58,971 nt of DNA from Maricaulis sp. (GTDB taxonomy: Bacteria > Pseudomonadota > Alphaproteobacteria > Caulobacterales > Maricaulaceae), in the NCBI GenBank assembly GCA_029251785.1, contig JAQXCQ010000190.1:1-58971 (forward strand), in the 5' to 3' direction. Below are positions 28,101-36,814 of the stretch, in pieces. Every line of letters starts with the position of its first letter. Position 1 is the stretch's first letter. A program made the translations under genes and the position numbers. Below the pieces are notes generated by a model. The model was not told the origin of the DNA, ran no database searches, and saw only the letters and a list, made by a program, of their open reading frames with translations.

Positions 28101-28117
28101 GATGAATGGTGAGCGAG

Positions 28118-29428
28118 TCACGGCCGCAGGATGAGGCGCAGGCCAATGGTATTGATTTCGAAGTCCCGTCCGGCTGCCAAACCTGTCGACTCTTGATCGG
28201 TTCGACGGATTTCGCCGCGAATGCCGACATGGCGATTCATCAGGTAGGTGGCAGAGGCAGACGTCGACCAGCGTTCATCTTCTCGATCGATCCCAAGATA
28301 GTCATCGGATTGACGCTCTATGGAGGCAGACAAAATCACATTGCGGCGCAATTCATGATCAATACTGACGGAGAGCGATGTGGCAGTTAATCCACCCGTG
28401 TTGACGATCGGCGAATCCTCAATGTAGCGGGAGCCAGCAAAGGTGACCGTAGTCAGGCGCGTCAAATACCATTCGAGAACGCCGTCAACACCAAATCCCT
28501 CTAGCGTTCCGAAGGCTGGATTGTCGTAGTCTTGCTCATTGTACCCGACACCGATAATGCCACGCGCAACACCATCAATGTCAAAATCTGCCCCAACATC
28601 AATCATATAGCCTGACGAGTCTCGGGTTGCGGCGACCGCTGGCGGTTGCAGGTCATACTGCCGATCATTGCTGCGCACCCGTACGAAAATTGAACGATCA
28701 GGATTCAAAGCGAAATCACCGCGCAGCGAAAAAATGGTCTCGTCGCGATCCCTGAAATCCTGGTCAGCTACGCCGCCCAAGATAAAGACGCCATCATCAT
28801 AGTCATAGCTGTTGAGCTCCGCGCCGAATTCAATCCGAGTGCGGGAGAATTCTTGGGATATCTTCGCCTTATAGCTCGATGTCTCAAATTCGATTGGATC
28901 AACGGTCATACTGGCGAAGCCAGAACTCCAGCGTGGTTCACTCAAATTCGCGAAATCTGCGCCGATATCAAAACGCGTCCGAGGCGCAAAATCGATATGT
29001 CCCGCCGCACCAAGGGCGGATGTCCAGAGACTTTCGTCGCTGAAATCGGAATATTCTAATTGGTGTCCGGAAACATAGGCTTCAAAGCCGTGCACAGACC
29101 AAGTTGTCTCAACTTCCAAACTTGGATTGATTGAATAAATCAGATCCGACTGGGTATTCGTCGCGGAGGCATAAATGTTATCGTCACTAAGTACCCCAAG
29201 GCGGAGAACGGGTTTCCAGATCCAGGCACCGCGTTGAATTCCCTCTGACTGGAACTGAGGCCGTTCGCGATCAATAACGCTATCATTGCGGTTGCGATAA
29301 AATGCAGAGTCGTGCTCATGGCCGGATTGTGCGCTCTGCGCCATGGCCGGTGCAATCAGTCCACCAATGAGCGAAGCAAACAACACTGCGCGTCCAGCGG
29401 TTTTGTAATTGATCATAACTTTTCCCAT
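28118..29428 (-). CDS. outer-membrane beta-barrel protein (BBP2-like)
   Basis: The 436-residue protein has a signal peptide (cleavage near AMAQSAQ) and then alternating beta strands throughout, with many Tyr/Phe/Arg residues, ending GLRLILRP. It resembles the putative beta-barrel porin family BBP2_2, often encoded in exopolysaccharide loci. The likely role is an outer-membrane partner or conduit for the polysaccharide made by neighbouring genes; this is inferred from context. It lies 61 bases downstream of the proline-rich secreted protein gene. Two candidate starts exist (29428 and 29416), each with a fair Shine-Dalgarno sequence. Confidence 0.82.
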   Translation of the reverse strand: MGKVMINYKTAGRAVLFASLIGGLIAPAMAQSAQSGHEHDSAFYRNRNDSVIDRERPQFQSEGIQRGAWIWKPVLRLGVLSDDNIYASATNTQSDLIYSINPSLEVETTWSVHGFEAYVSGHQLEYSDFSDESLWTSALGAAGHIDFAPRTRFDIGADFANLSEPRWSSGFASMTVDPIEFETSSYKAKISQEFSRTRIEFGAELNSYDYDDGVFILGGVADQDFRDRDETIFSLRGDFALNPDRSIFVRVRSNDRQYDLQPPAVAATRDSSGYMIDVGADFDIDGVARGIIGVGYNEQDYDNPAFGTLEGFGVDGVLEWYLTRLTTVTFAGSRYIEDSPIVNTGGLTATSLSVSIDHELRRNVILSASIERQSDDYLGIDREDERWSTSASATYLMNRHVGIRGEIRRTDQESTGLAAGRDFEINTIGLRLILRP

Positions 29429-29489
29429 TCACCTTTATTTATCGGCCATTTGTGCCGTTATTGTGTCGTACTTACAGGGCCGCAAGGCC

Positions 29490-30395
29490 TTAATAATCGG
29501 AATTTCCGCCACCCGGGGGCGGAGCAGGCGGTGTGATGCGATATCCCACACCTGTTGGGGGCTCACGACGGTTACACAGATTTATCTCCGCGCGCCCACG
29601 TCCGGTTGAAGTCGTGTAGCCGGTATCAACCGGCATGTGAGAGCCGAGTGAATCAAGCGCTCGCAACGCCGCAATCGTACCGCTCCCAACCTGGCGGGTA
29701 TAGCCGAGCGCATTGTTCTGGCCACTCGCCTGTAACCCAGTGTTTTCGAGGATGACCCGCACGATATGTTCGAATTCGCATTGAGTCGTGTATCGCGGAG
29801 CGTCTTGAATCGCCGCGACAATTTCATCCCCTACCGTTGCCGAAGGGTCGGGAGGCGGGGGAATGTAGACCGGAGGTGGCGTGTCTTCTACCACAGGCTC
29901 AGGGTCGGGCTCTGGTTCAGGTACCAGTTCTGGTTCCGGAGCCGGCTCGGGTGTGATAGTTGGCGGAGCTTCAACCGGGTTTGTGCAGCTATTTTCAAAG
30001 CCAGAATCCGGAGAATAACCAGCATCTCCCTCAGGTTGGAACAAGTCTACATTTATCAGCGCGTCAAGTACGACGAAGCTGCAATCTTCATTGGCGGCGA
30101 CGATCGATAGAGCGCGCAATTCCGTAGCAGCACTCGCTCCGGATTGGCGTAAAATTCTTTGGATTTCTGCCTCGAGCTCGCACTGCGTGGCTCCGCGCAT
30201 GGAGTCAATTGCATTCTGAATTTGCGCGGCCAGTGCCTGCGCAGCTCCTTCATCAGCCGGCGTCGGCGCTTCTTTTTGGTCGAGAGTGACGAGGGTCGCG
30301 ACTGCATAACCGGCTGCCGGAGCAGCAGTTATAAATGCCAAAGCCGCGACACCAAGGCCGAGATTTCTCGAAAATTCGCGAATGGCATTCGGCAT
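29490..30395 (-). CDS. secreted protein with Pro/Glu-rich linker
   Basis: The 301-residue protein has an N-terminal hydrophobic segment (about 12-35, LGLGVAALAFITAAPAAGYA) that is either a signal peptide or an anchor. A domain with three Cys (about 50-150) follows, then a ~45-residue PEPEP/PPPP linker, then a second similar domain (about 200-275). The two domains look like repeats: each has an IQ(N/D)A segment, a TQCE(L/F)E motif and I(L)R(Q/V)xL. The proline-rich linker suggests spanning of the periplasm or peptidoglycan. I recognise no family. It heads the minus-strand polysaccharide gene group, with GGGGGGAAG 6 bases before its ATG. Confidence 0.75.
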   Translation of the reverse strand: MPNAIREFSRNLGLGVAALAFITAAPAAGYAVATLVTLDQKEAPTPADEGAAQALAAQIQNAIDSMRGATQCELEAEIQRILRQSGASAATELRALSIVAANEDCSFVVLDALINVDLFQPEGDAGYSPDSGFENSCTNPVEAPPTITPEPAPEPELVPEPEPDPEPVVEDTPPPVYIPPPPDPSATVGDEIVAAIQDAPRYTTQCEFEHIVRVILENTGLQASGQNNALGYTRQVGSGTIAALRALDSLGSHMPVDTGYTTSTGRGRAEINLCNRREPPTGVGYRITPPAPPPGGGNSDY

Positions 30396-30736
30396 TATTG
30401 CTTCCCCCCGGAAGGCTCTGCTGGATAATTCTTCAGAGCGTGCACGTTGTGGCGGTCGGTATGCTATCTTCAGCCCGTTGCATGAGCCCGTGTCCCCCGC
30501 ACTCCGGCAATGGTTAAAAATCTATCAACACAACGAGCGATGTGCTTCACCCATTTGGGTGAACGGGTATGAAATGGAGCTAGTAAGATATTCCTGTTGG
30601 AGCTCTTTATATGTGGCCTAAGCCTGTTTCGTTTGGTGTGAAGCATTTGATGACGCTATAAATCTGCATGCTCAAGGCCCGACCGACCTTCCTAGGGATC
30701 GATCGGGTAGAGCTTCGAAGGTAGGATCGAAAATCT
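30396..30736. promoter_or_regulatory. divergent promoter region of the polysaccharide locus with palindrome A
   Basis: This 341-base gap separates the minus-strand secreted-protein/barrel group from the plus-strand phosphatase. It holds the perfect palindrome TTCACCCA-TT-TGGGTGAA at 30546-30563. A possible -10 box TAAGAT at 30584-30589 would place the palindrome centre near -42 of a plus-strand start, the usual spot for LuxR-type activators. No coding sequence is convincing here. Confidence 0.6.
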
Positions 30737-31483
30737 ATGTGGTCGTTTTTTTCCCGTAACGCCAAATCGTCCAAAAACAAGCCTGTATTGTCGACCCTGA
30801 CCTATGCGGTCGGCGATATTCACGGCCGACTTGATCTACTCGAGCGCCTGCTAGATCTCATCCAAATCGACCGGAATGGGCGCGACGCGGAGATCGTGTT
30901 TTTGGGAGATTACATTGATCGCGGTGCTGATTCCGCCGGTGTTGTAGAAGCCCTTGCGACGCGTAAGGGAATGGAGGGGTTAAATCCGATCTTTTTAAAG
31001 GGAAACCACGAAGCGACACTGATTGAGTTCCTCAAGTCGGGGCAGGGTGGTCCGGCCTGGGCAAAATTTGGCGGGCTTGAGGCTTTGGCGTCCTACGGTG
31101 TGCGACCGCCAAAGAAGAGAACCAATAGAGCTCAGTGGTCGGAAGCCCATGCTCAATTGCAAAAGGCTATTCCTGAACATCACCTCGAATTTTTGGAAAA
31201 GTTGGAATTGACGGCACGACGCGGACCCTATCTTTTTGTCCACGCAGGCATTGACCCCAATCGTCCGATATCAGAGCAGGGCGAGGCTGAGTTTCTATGG
31301 ATTCGCAAAGCGTTTTTGACCAGCTCCAAACGGCTGGAAGCGATTGTGGTTCATGGTCATTCTGTCACCGGTAAGCCTAAACGCTCTAAATACCGTATCG
31401 GAGTCGATACCGGTGCATATATGAGTGGTCATCTTACAGCGGTGAAACTGCTGGATGATCGTGTGGATTTCATCGCCACCTGA
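30737..31483 (+). CDS. PPP-family metallophosphatase (Ser/Thr protein phosphatase-like)
   Basis: The 248-residue protein has the phosphoprotein-phosphatase metal motifs in order: GDIHGR (near 27), GDYIDRGAD (near 55), LKGNHE (near 91), and late His residues in FVHAGID and VVHGHS. It resembles lambda-phosphatase/PrpA-type enzymes with a two-metal centre, which remove phosphate from Ser/Thr and sometimes Tyr. It is cytoplasmic. Its place in a polysaccharide locus that also encodes a tyrosine autokinase and a kinase-like flippase suggests it reverses one of those phosphorylations. That link is inference. Confidence 0.9.
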   Translation: MWSFFSRNAKSSKNKPVLSTLTYAVGDIHGRLDLLERLLDLIQIDRNGRDAEIVFLGDYIDRGADSAGVVEALATRKGMEGLNPIFLKGNHEATLIEFLKSGQGGPAWAKFGGLEALASYGVRPPKKRTNRAQWSEAHAQLQKAIPEHHLEFLEKLELTARRGPYLFVHAGIDPNRPISEQGEAEFLWIRKAFLTSSKRLEAIVVHGHSVTGKPKRSKYRIGVDTGAYMSGHLTAVKLLDDRVDFIAT

Positions 31484-31509
31484 GCAAAGGGCGTGTTGGA
31501 GCCCGTGTC

Positions 31510-31557
31510 CCTAACCGTACCCCTAACCGCGCCCCAAACCTTGCTCCTAACTATGCC
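31510..31557 (+). repeat. four tandem degenerate 12-bp repeats
   Basis: Units CCTAACCGTACC, CCTAACCGCGCC, CCAAACCTTGCT and CCTAACTATGCC follow directly, 27 bases after the phosphatase stop. The period of 12 keeps reading frame, but no credible gene covers them. They could be a remnant of coding repeats or a binding array. The remainder of the gap to 31717 holds palindrome B and the upstream region of the next operon. Confidence 0.55.
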
Positions 31558-31636
31558 CGTATCGGGCCGGTGTGCCGTTCGCTCGAAGCCCTTTCCGGGT
31601 TCCATATTCAACTCTATCCAGTCAAAGCTCGGCAAC

Positions 31637-31652
31637 TAACCCATTTGGGTTA
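31637..31652. promoter_or_regulatory. palindrome B upstream of the glycosyltransferase operon
   Basis: TAACCCA-TT-TGGGTTA is a perfect 7+2+7 palindrome sharing the core ACCCATTTGGGT with sites at 30546 and 41697. It lies 65 bases before the GTG of the WecG/TagA gene. It is a likely operator for the polysaccharide operon. Confidence 0.6.
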
Positions 31653-31717
31653 AAGGAGGTTGGAGCGGATTTGCTACCCTTAATTTATAGTTAACGTCCG
31701 CAATTAGGGGGAGTGAA

Positions 31718-32554
31718 GTGACTGATTTTGTTTCCGCCCCTCCGATTGGCAAGGGTGTTGTTACACTCAAGAAAGCGCATCAAACCTTCGACGTGCTCGG
31801 TGTGCCAGTCTCCGTCACCTCACTCGCGGATGCGAGCGATACCATTTTGCAATGGGCGGCCGACGCGCGGGGAAGGTTTGTCTGTATCCGTGATGTGCAC
31901 GGTGTGATGCGAGCCCGCAAAGATGCTGAATTGATGCGGCTGCATTTCCAGGCGGATATGGTCACTCCCGATGGTATGCCATTGGTTTTGCTGGGAAAGG
32001 TAAAAGGGCATTCCGTCGAGCGGACGTGTGGGGCCGATCTGATGGAGGACGTCTGTAGACGGTCTCCAGCGCGTCGCATTAAGCATTATTTCTACGGCGG
32101 AAATGAAGGTGTCGCCGAGCGAATGAAAGCGAAATTTGAAGAGCGATTCCCGGGTATTGAAATTGCCGGACACGAAACGCCCCCCTTTCGACCGCAAACC
32201 GCGGAGGAAGATGAAGCCACCGTTGAGCGCATCCGAAAAAGTGGTGCCGATGTGGTGTGGGTCGGCCTTTCGACCCCCAAACAGGAGCAATGGATGCGGC
32301 AACACGTAGACCGTGTGCCAGCAACCTTAATCGGTGTCGGGGCCGCCTACGATTTTCATACTGGCGCGATTCGACGGGCTCCGGTTTGGATGCAACGCAA
32401 TACCTTGGAGTGGTTGCACCGGCTCATCTCCGAGCCTCGGCGCCTCTGGCGACGTTACTTGATCATGGCTCCTAAGTTTCTCGTCCTCGCGACGCTAGAC
32501 GTGTTGGGGGTCAGTACAAAGCGTGCAGCACCACGGCCGCAAAACGGTCGGTAG
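31718..32554 (+). CDS. WecG/TagA/CpsF family glycosyltransferase
   Basis: The 278-residue GT26 enzyme should add a sugar (often N-acetylmannosamine-type) to the lipid-linked first sugar. Diagnostic segments are VTPDGMPLVLLGK with the catalytic Asp, ERTCGADLMEDVC, WVGLSTPKQEQWM and IGVGAAYDFHTG, then RAPVWMQRNTLEWLHRLISE. HfsJ of the Caulobacter holdfast pathway belongs to this family. It starts with GTG preceded by AGGGGGAG. It opens the plus-strand operon that continues through the flippase, polymerase, deacetylase and GT4 genes. Palindrome B lies upstream. Confidence 0.94.
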   Translation: MTDFVSAPPIGKGVVTLKKAHQTFDVLGVPVSVTSLADASDTILQWAADARGRFVCIRDVHGVMRARKDAELMRLHFQADMVTPDGMPLVLLGKVKGHSVERTCGADLMEDVCRRSPARRIKHYFYGGNEGVAERMKAKFEERFPGIEIAGHETPPFRPQTAEEDEATVERIRKSGADVVWVGLSTPKQEQWMRQHVDRVPATLIGVGAAYDFHTGAIRRAPVWMQRNTLEWLHRLISEPRRLWRRYLIMAPKFLVLATLDVLGVSTKRAAPRPQNGR

Positions 32555-32556
32555 GA

Positions 32557-34803
32557 TTGGTGTTTCCTTTTCTGACAGGCCTGTTACGGCGGCATAGCCA
32601 AATAAATTGGGTGTTGATGGATCAGGCGCTTGTGTCGGGAAGCAACTTCCTGACAGGCATACTCCTGGCCAGGACTCTGGGTCTCGAGGGGTTTGGCAGC
32701 TTCACACTGGCTTGGTTGGTGGTTCTATTTGTTCAAGGCCTGCAGCACGCCGCGATCAATGCGCCAATGTTGACCCTCGGACCGCAGCAGTCAGAGCCAG
32801 ATCGGCCGCACTACTTTGGCGGAGTCCTCGTACTCCAGCTTCTATTCGCCGTCGGCAGTGTTCTCGCCGCAATTGTAATTTTGTATGGAATGGCTCAGTT
32901 TCAACCGGAGTGGGATCTGTTGTCTTTGATCTTGCCGCTTGGCTGTGCGGCATTCATTTGCCAGATACAGGATTTCCTCCGGCGCTACTATTTCACTCGT
33001 GATCGACCTCACCGAAGTTTGATCGGCGATGTGTTGCGATATGGCGGGCAAATACTTGGAATATTCTTGCTATCGAGCGGCCTGCTGCTGTCCATGACAG
33101 TCCAGTCGGCTCTATGGGTGCACGCGCTCACGGCCGCGATTTCGGCAGGATACATGCTGGCAAATCTTGGGAGTTTGCGTTTTACCACCGCCGCACTTGT
33201 CAAGGCAGCCTCCGGTCATTGGATGATCGGGAAGTGGCTGACAGGTTCCGCGATTTTACGGTGGGTGTCGGGCAATTTGTTCATTTTGGCGTCCGGCGGC
33301 ATGTTGGGTGTCGCGGCGGCGGGGGCGTTAAAGGCTGCCCAAAACATTCTGGGCCTGGTGCAAATACTCTTTCAAGCTTTAGAGAATTATTTGCCCGTCA
33401 CCGCGTCACGACATTTTAAAGTCGGCGGAGTGCAAGCGCTCCGCAAGTTTTTGGGGCAAGCTACGCTGCGCGGTGGTGTGGTTGTGACCACACTGGTCAT
33501 TGGATTTATTGCGTTTCCGGAGTTCTGGCTCGCTTTATTTTATGGGGATCAATATTTAGAATTTGGCTATGTGGTGCAAGGTTTCGCTGTCGCTTATCTA
33601 TTGATTTATCTTTATATTCCGTCTGAGTGTGCACTTCGAACCCTCGGGAGGGCCCGGGCAATTTTTATCGCGACGGCCCTCGCGTCGGTCATTGCTCTTG
33701 CAAGCGTTTACACCTTGATATCGGAATTCGGTATCGTCGGGGCCCTGCTCGGGATCATCATCGTTCATGCAACAAAATTGCTGGTCGGCAGTCGATGGGC
33801 ACAGCATGAGTTACGTCATTATGAAGCTCAGTCGACGACGTCTGATCTCGATCTGTGTCGCCGAGTGTTGGCGGAGATGGGATCTGCATCGACCAAGGCG
33901 ATATCCAGCGTCGAGCTTTTGGTGGTGGGCAAGCATGGCCGTGTGTTCCGGGTCGACCAATCAGGCGGAAGCCCGATGGTTTTTAAATTTTATGAGACCG
34001 ACCTGGACCTGGCATTGGTTAAGCGAACAGGCGAGGCGAAGGCCGTGAGCAACATGCATCAGGCATTAGGTCACAAAACATCGGTTGCATCCTGGACGGT
34101 CAGAGCTCCAGCATTGATTGGTGAGACAGCAGACCCGTCATGCCTGGTCACCGATTTTGTTGAAGGAGTAACCGTCGATAAATGGCTGCGGGACGCGAAC
34201 GATGCCCTCTATCACGAGCATCGCGATGCCCTCGCTAAATCTATCGCGTTGGCGTGGTCGCATTATTGGTCAAATCAAAAAGAGGTCATTGGCGACGTCA
34301 ACTACTTCAACGTGATGGTCGATATTTCGAATCAGGAAGTGGCGATCATCGACCCCGGAATGCCCCACGCTTACTATCTCTGCCCCAGTGTGGAAAAAGC
34401 ATTCTTCCCAGCATCTCGGGACTTGGCGTATCTCGCGTGGGAGTTGACCCTCGGTAATGTACGGCGAACCGCAAGCGGCGAATGGCGCGCGGTGCGTCGA
34501 CGCAAAGACTTGTTCCAGCGCATTATGCTCGCAGCCATTGCTGCGGTATCCCCGGAGAAAGAACACAAATTTCGACAGGAAATTTTTGATTGTTGGTGTG
34601 CGCACCGGGCCTGGGTGCGGCAAGCGCACGAAACGAGGCAGAAGACGTCTGGGAACATGCTAAATGCGCGAATTCTGGCGTTTTTGACTGAACCGCAGGC
34701 AAAGTTACATATCTTAGGCAATACCGCCGCGGCGCCATCAATGCGCTCAGGCAAAATCGATGTCCGTGGCTCGATCGTTGAGGAGAGTGCCCATGATCGA
34801 TAA
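32557..34803 (+). CDS. polysaccharide flippase fused to a protein kinase-like domain
   Basis: The 748-residue protein has an N-terminal MATE/Wzx-type lipid-linked oligosaccharide flippase of ~12 helices (about 20-415), linked without a break to a cytoplasmic kinase-like domain (about 450-700). That domain keeps every core catalytic feature: Lys477 (MVFKFYE), Glu493, a hinge CLVTDFVEG, a catalytic loop GDVNYFNVMVD with Asp580 and Asn585, and metal-binding Asp599 (AIIDPG). The loop resembles aminoglycoside or LPS kinase-type enzymes more than eukaryotic-type Ser/Thr kinases. It may phosphorylate the glycan, its lipid carrier or a protein. Start is TTG 32557 or GTG 32560, just after the WecG stop. 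Confidence 0.9.
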   Translation: MVFPFLTGLLRRHSQINWVLMDQALVSGSNFLTGILLARTLGLEGFGSFTLAWLVVLFVQGLQHAAINAPMLTLGPQQSEPDRPHYFGGVLVLQLLFAVGSVLAAIVILYGMAQFQPEWDLLSLILPLGCAAFICQIQDFLRRYYFTRDRPHRSLIGDVLRYGGQILGIFLLSSGLLLSMTVQSALWVHALTAAISAGYMLANLGSLRFTTAALVKAASGHWMIGKWLTGSAILRWVSGNLFILASGGMLGVAAAGALKAAQNILGLVQILFQALENYLPVTASRHFKVGGVQALRKFLGQATLRGGVVVTTLVIGFIAFPEFWLALFYGDQYLEFGYVVQGFAVAYLLIYLYIPSECALRTLGRARAIFIATALASVIALASVYTLISEFGIVGALLGIIIVHATKLLVGSRWAQHELRHYEAQSTTSDLDLCRRVLAEMGSASTKAISSVELLVVGKHGRVFRVDQSGGSPMVFKFYETDLDLALVKRTGEAKAVSNMHQALGHKTSVASWTVRAPALIGETADPSCLVTDFVEGVTVDKWLRDANDALYHEHRDALAKSIALAWSHYWSNQKEVIGDVNYFNVMVDISNQEVAIIDPGMPHAYYLCPSVEKAFFPASRDLAYLAWELTLGNVRRTASGEWRAVRRRKDLFQRIMLAAIAAVSPEKEHKFRQEIFDCWCAHRAWVRQAHETRQKTSGNMLNARILAFLTEPQAKLHILGNTAAAPSMRSGKIDVRGSIVEESAHDR

Positions 34804-34845
34804 ACGTCGAGTGTGCAGAGCGCGGCTTGTTCGGGAGGTCAGTGA

Positions 34846-36051
34846 ATGATCGATCGAGCAGAGAGTAGTGTAACGCAAGCAGGCGGTGCGCCGGGTCGAA
34901 ATGGAGGCAGTCTTTCGTCTGTGGTGCCGGTCCTGCGCTGGTCGGTCATCCTCTATCTGGCGTTTCTCCCGATCTATTACATTCTACCGTCTGACAATAG
35001 TATTCGGGATATCATCTATCTGTTTCCACTGCTGATCGTCGCTGAGTGTTTGCGGCGCGAGGGTGTTAAAATTCGGCGTGCGGGTGTGGTTTGGATCCTG
35101 GCCTATGCCGGTTTCGGCATCATTATGCTGACGCAGCTGAATTTTGCCGAAATCGCGCTGAAGGAATACGTATTTATTTTACTGTCGATCAGCCCGTTTG
35201 TATTGAAATTTGCGGTGTCCAGACGGTTTGCCAAATATTTGGTCGTCGTCGGTTTGGTGAATGTAGTCATTATCCTCACATCAACGGATGCAACCGGGCT
35301 GGACCTCTCTGTCGGCTCGTCCAGTGGTCGTGCGGAATCAAGCTTTGGTTTGATCGTCCCGATCGTGTTTTTCGCGCTCTATATCCAAAAACGGTGGATG
35401 TGGAGCCTTGTGGCGATTGTCATTTGTTTTCTGATGTTCAAGCGAGTAGCCATCATTGCAATGATTTTGGCGGTTGGTTTCGATTTGGTTTTGATCGGCC
35501 AGGCTCGCAACGCCTTCAAGCAAATGCTGAAGCCAATCGCAGGCGTGACTTTGCTCGCATTCACAATGCTCGTTAGCTTGAATTCCGTCGTATTCTACGA
35601 GACAGCGTCAATTTTTTTACTGGATAGTTTTGATCTTCGTATTTCGCCAAATGCGCTTTCATCGGGCCGGTATTACACCGTCGCCGTATTCACACATCGC
35701 GTGCTTGATGATGTAAGCTGGGTGCAAATTGTCTTCGGGCATGGGCCCGGAGCCAGCAGTTATTATCTGTCGAATATGACCGCGCTTGGCGAAGGACAGT
35801 TTTCGCTGCTTCACAATGACTGGTTACGGATTTTCACGGACTATGGGCTGATTGGAATTAGCGTCGTCTCGGTTGCTTTCTACAAAGCGGTCATGTCGAA
35901 ACGCTTTATCGCGATGGTCGGGGTCTACACCATGGTGATCTTTATGTCGGACAATGTCGCGACCTATCTAATTTTCTGGCTAGCCGTTGCATTATTATTT
36001 GCGGGTACATTGGATCGGGTGCACGGCCGCATCGAGGGTAAGCGCGCGTGA
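34846..36051 (+). CDS. O-antigen polymerase/Wzy-like membrane protein
   Basis: The 401-residue protein is hydrophobic, with about 10-12 membrane helices. A large loop (about 240-320) contains SGRYYTVAVFTHR and FGHGPGASSYYLSN, and HNDWLRIFTDYGLIG follows. This layout is that of Wzy polymerases and O-antigen ligases, which join lipid-linked repeat units in the periplasm. GGGAGGT lies before the ATG. Its last 4 bases overlap the deacetylase start. A second such protein lies at 39820, so one may polymerise and the other ligate, or each may act on a different glycan. Confidence 0.88.
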   Translation: MIDRAESSVTQAGGAPGRNGGSLSSVVPVLRWSVILYLAFLPIYYILPSDNSIRDIIYLFPLLIVAECLRREGVKIRRAGVVWILAYAGFGIIMLTQLNFAEIALKEYVFILLSISPFVLKFAVSRRFAKYLVVVGLVNVVIILTSTDATGLDLSVGSSSGRAESSFGLIVPIVFFALYIQKRWMWSLVAIVICFLMFKRVAIIAMILAVGFDLVLIGQARNAFKQMLKPIAGVTLLAFTMLVSLNSVVFYETASIFLLDSFDLRISPNALSSGRYYTVAVFTHRVLDDVSWVQIVFGHGPGASSYYLSNMTALGEGQFSLLHNDWLRIFTDYGLIGISVVSVAFYKAVMSKRFIAMVGVYTMVIFMSDNVATYLIFWLAVALLFAGTLDRVHGRIEGKRA

Positions 36052-36812
36052 CCAAAAAAGTTGGGCTAAAATTGACAACGTCCTGGGATGACGGACACCC
36101 ACTCGATGACCGTTTGGCCGATTTATTGATGCGGCACGGTGTGCGCGCTACGTTCTATGTGCCCGGAGAGAACTGCGAACAGAGAGACGTGATGAGCACG
36201 GCGGCATTGCGAGCCTTGCACACGCAATTCCAAATCGGCAGCCATACTCGAACCCATGCCAATTTGAAGACGCTGACATCAACCGCCTCGGCAGCGGAAA
36301 TCAGGTCAGGTAAGGCGCATTTAGAAAATCAACTTGGGACAGCTGTCGATCATTTTTGTTATCCGGGAGGGGGCTTTAACAACGCAATCGCGGCGCAGGT
36401 TCGCGCTGCCGGGTTTCGGTATGCCAGAACGGTGAAAAGCTTCTGCACGACTCGTGTGTTCGACCCGTTTCAGATGCCGACGACCTTGCAGGTCTTCCCC
36501 CACACAAAAGCTGACTATTTCAGGAATTTCCTTCGGTACGGACACCGGGCACATCGGGCCAAACCATTCTTGCTCGCACTGTCGAAGGCCAAGCTTGTAG
36601 ACCGTCTTGTCGCGCTCGCGGAGCTGGCGCATGATCAAAATGGATGCCTGCATATCTGGGGCCATTCCTGGGAATTGGAGGCGGTGGGACTTTGGGCATC
36701 GGTCGATGAAGCGTTGAGTGTAATCGTTGGCAGTTTTGATGTGCAGCATGTTGATAATGCTGCAGAAACGGTGTGCAAAACGCCACCGAGCCCCCAGCGC
36801 GTCGTGTCCTGA
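36048..36812 (+). CDS. polysaccharide deacetylase (NodB-fold, CE4-like)
   Basis: The 254-residue protein has the NodB homology motifs: TSWDDGHP with the catalytic/metal Asp pair, HGVRATFYVPGEN, the metal-binding SHTRTHANL (H-x3-H), HFCYPGGGFN and a late His in CLHIWGHSWE. It should remove N- or O-acetyl groups from the polysaccharide or its precursor. HfsH plays that role for the Caulobacter holdfast. No signal peptide is visible, so it is probably cytoplasmic and acts on lipid-linked intermediates. It overlaps the polymerase gene by 4 bases (ATGA-type), which supports co-translation. Confidence 0.93.
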   Translation: MTKKVGLKLTTSWDDGHPLDDRLADLLMRHGVRATFYVPGENCEQRDVMSTAALRALHTQFQIGSHTRTHANLKTLTSTASAAEIRSGKAHLENQLGTAVDHFCYPGGGFNNAIAAQVRAAGFRYARTVKSFCTTRVFDPFQMPTTLQVFPHTKADYFRNFLRYGHRAHRAKPFLLALSKAKLVDRLVALAELAHDQNGCLHIWGHSWELEAVGLWASVDEALSVIVGSFDVQHVDNAAETVCKTPPSPQRVVS

Positions 36813-36814
36813 GC

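Noticed and set aside
31493-31639. 48-codon frame reading through the 12-bp repeats
   Set aside because: Weak ribosome site, low-complexity start and no similarity; the 12-bp period alone is not enough to call a gene.
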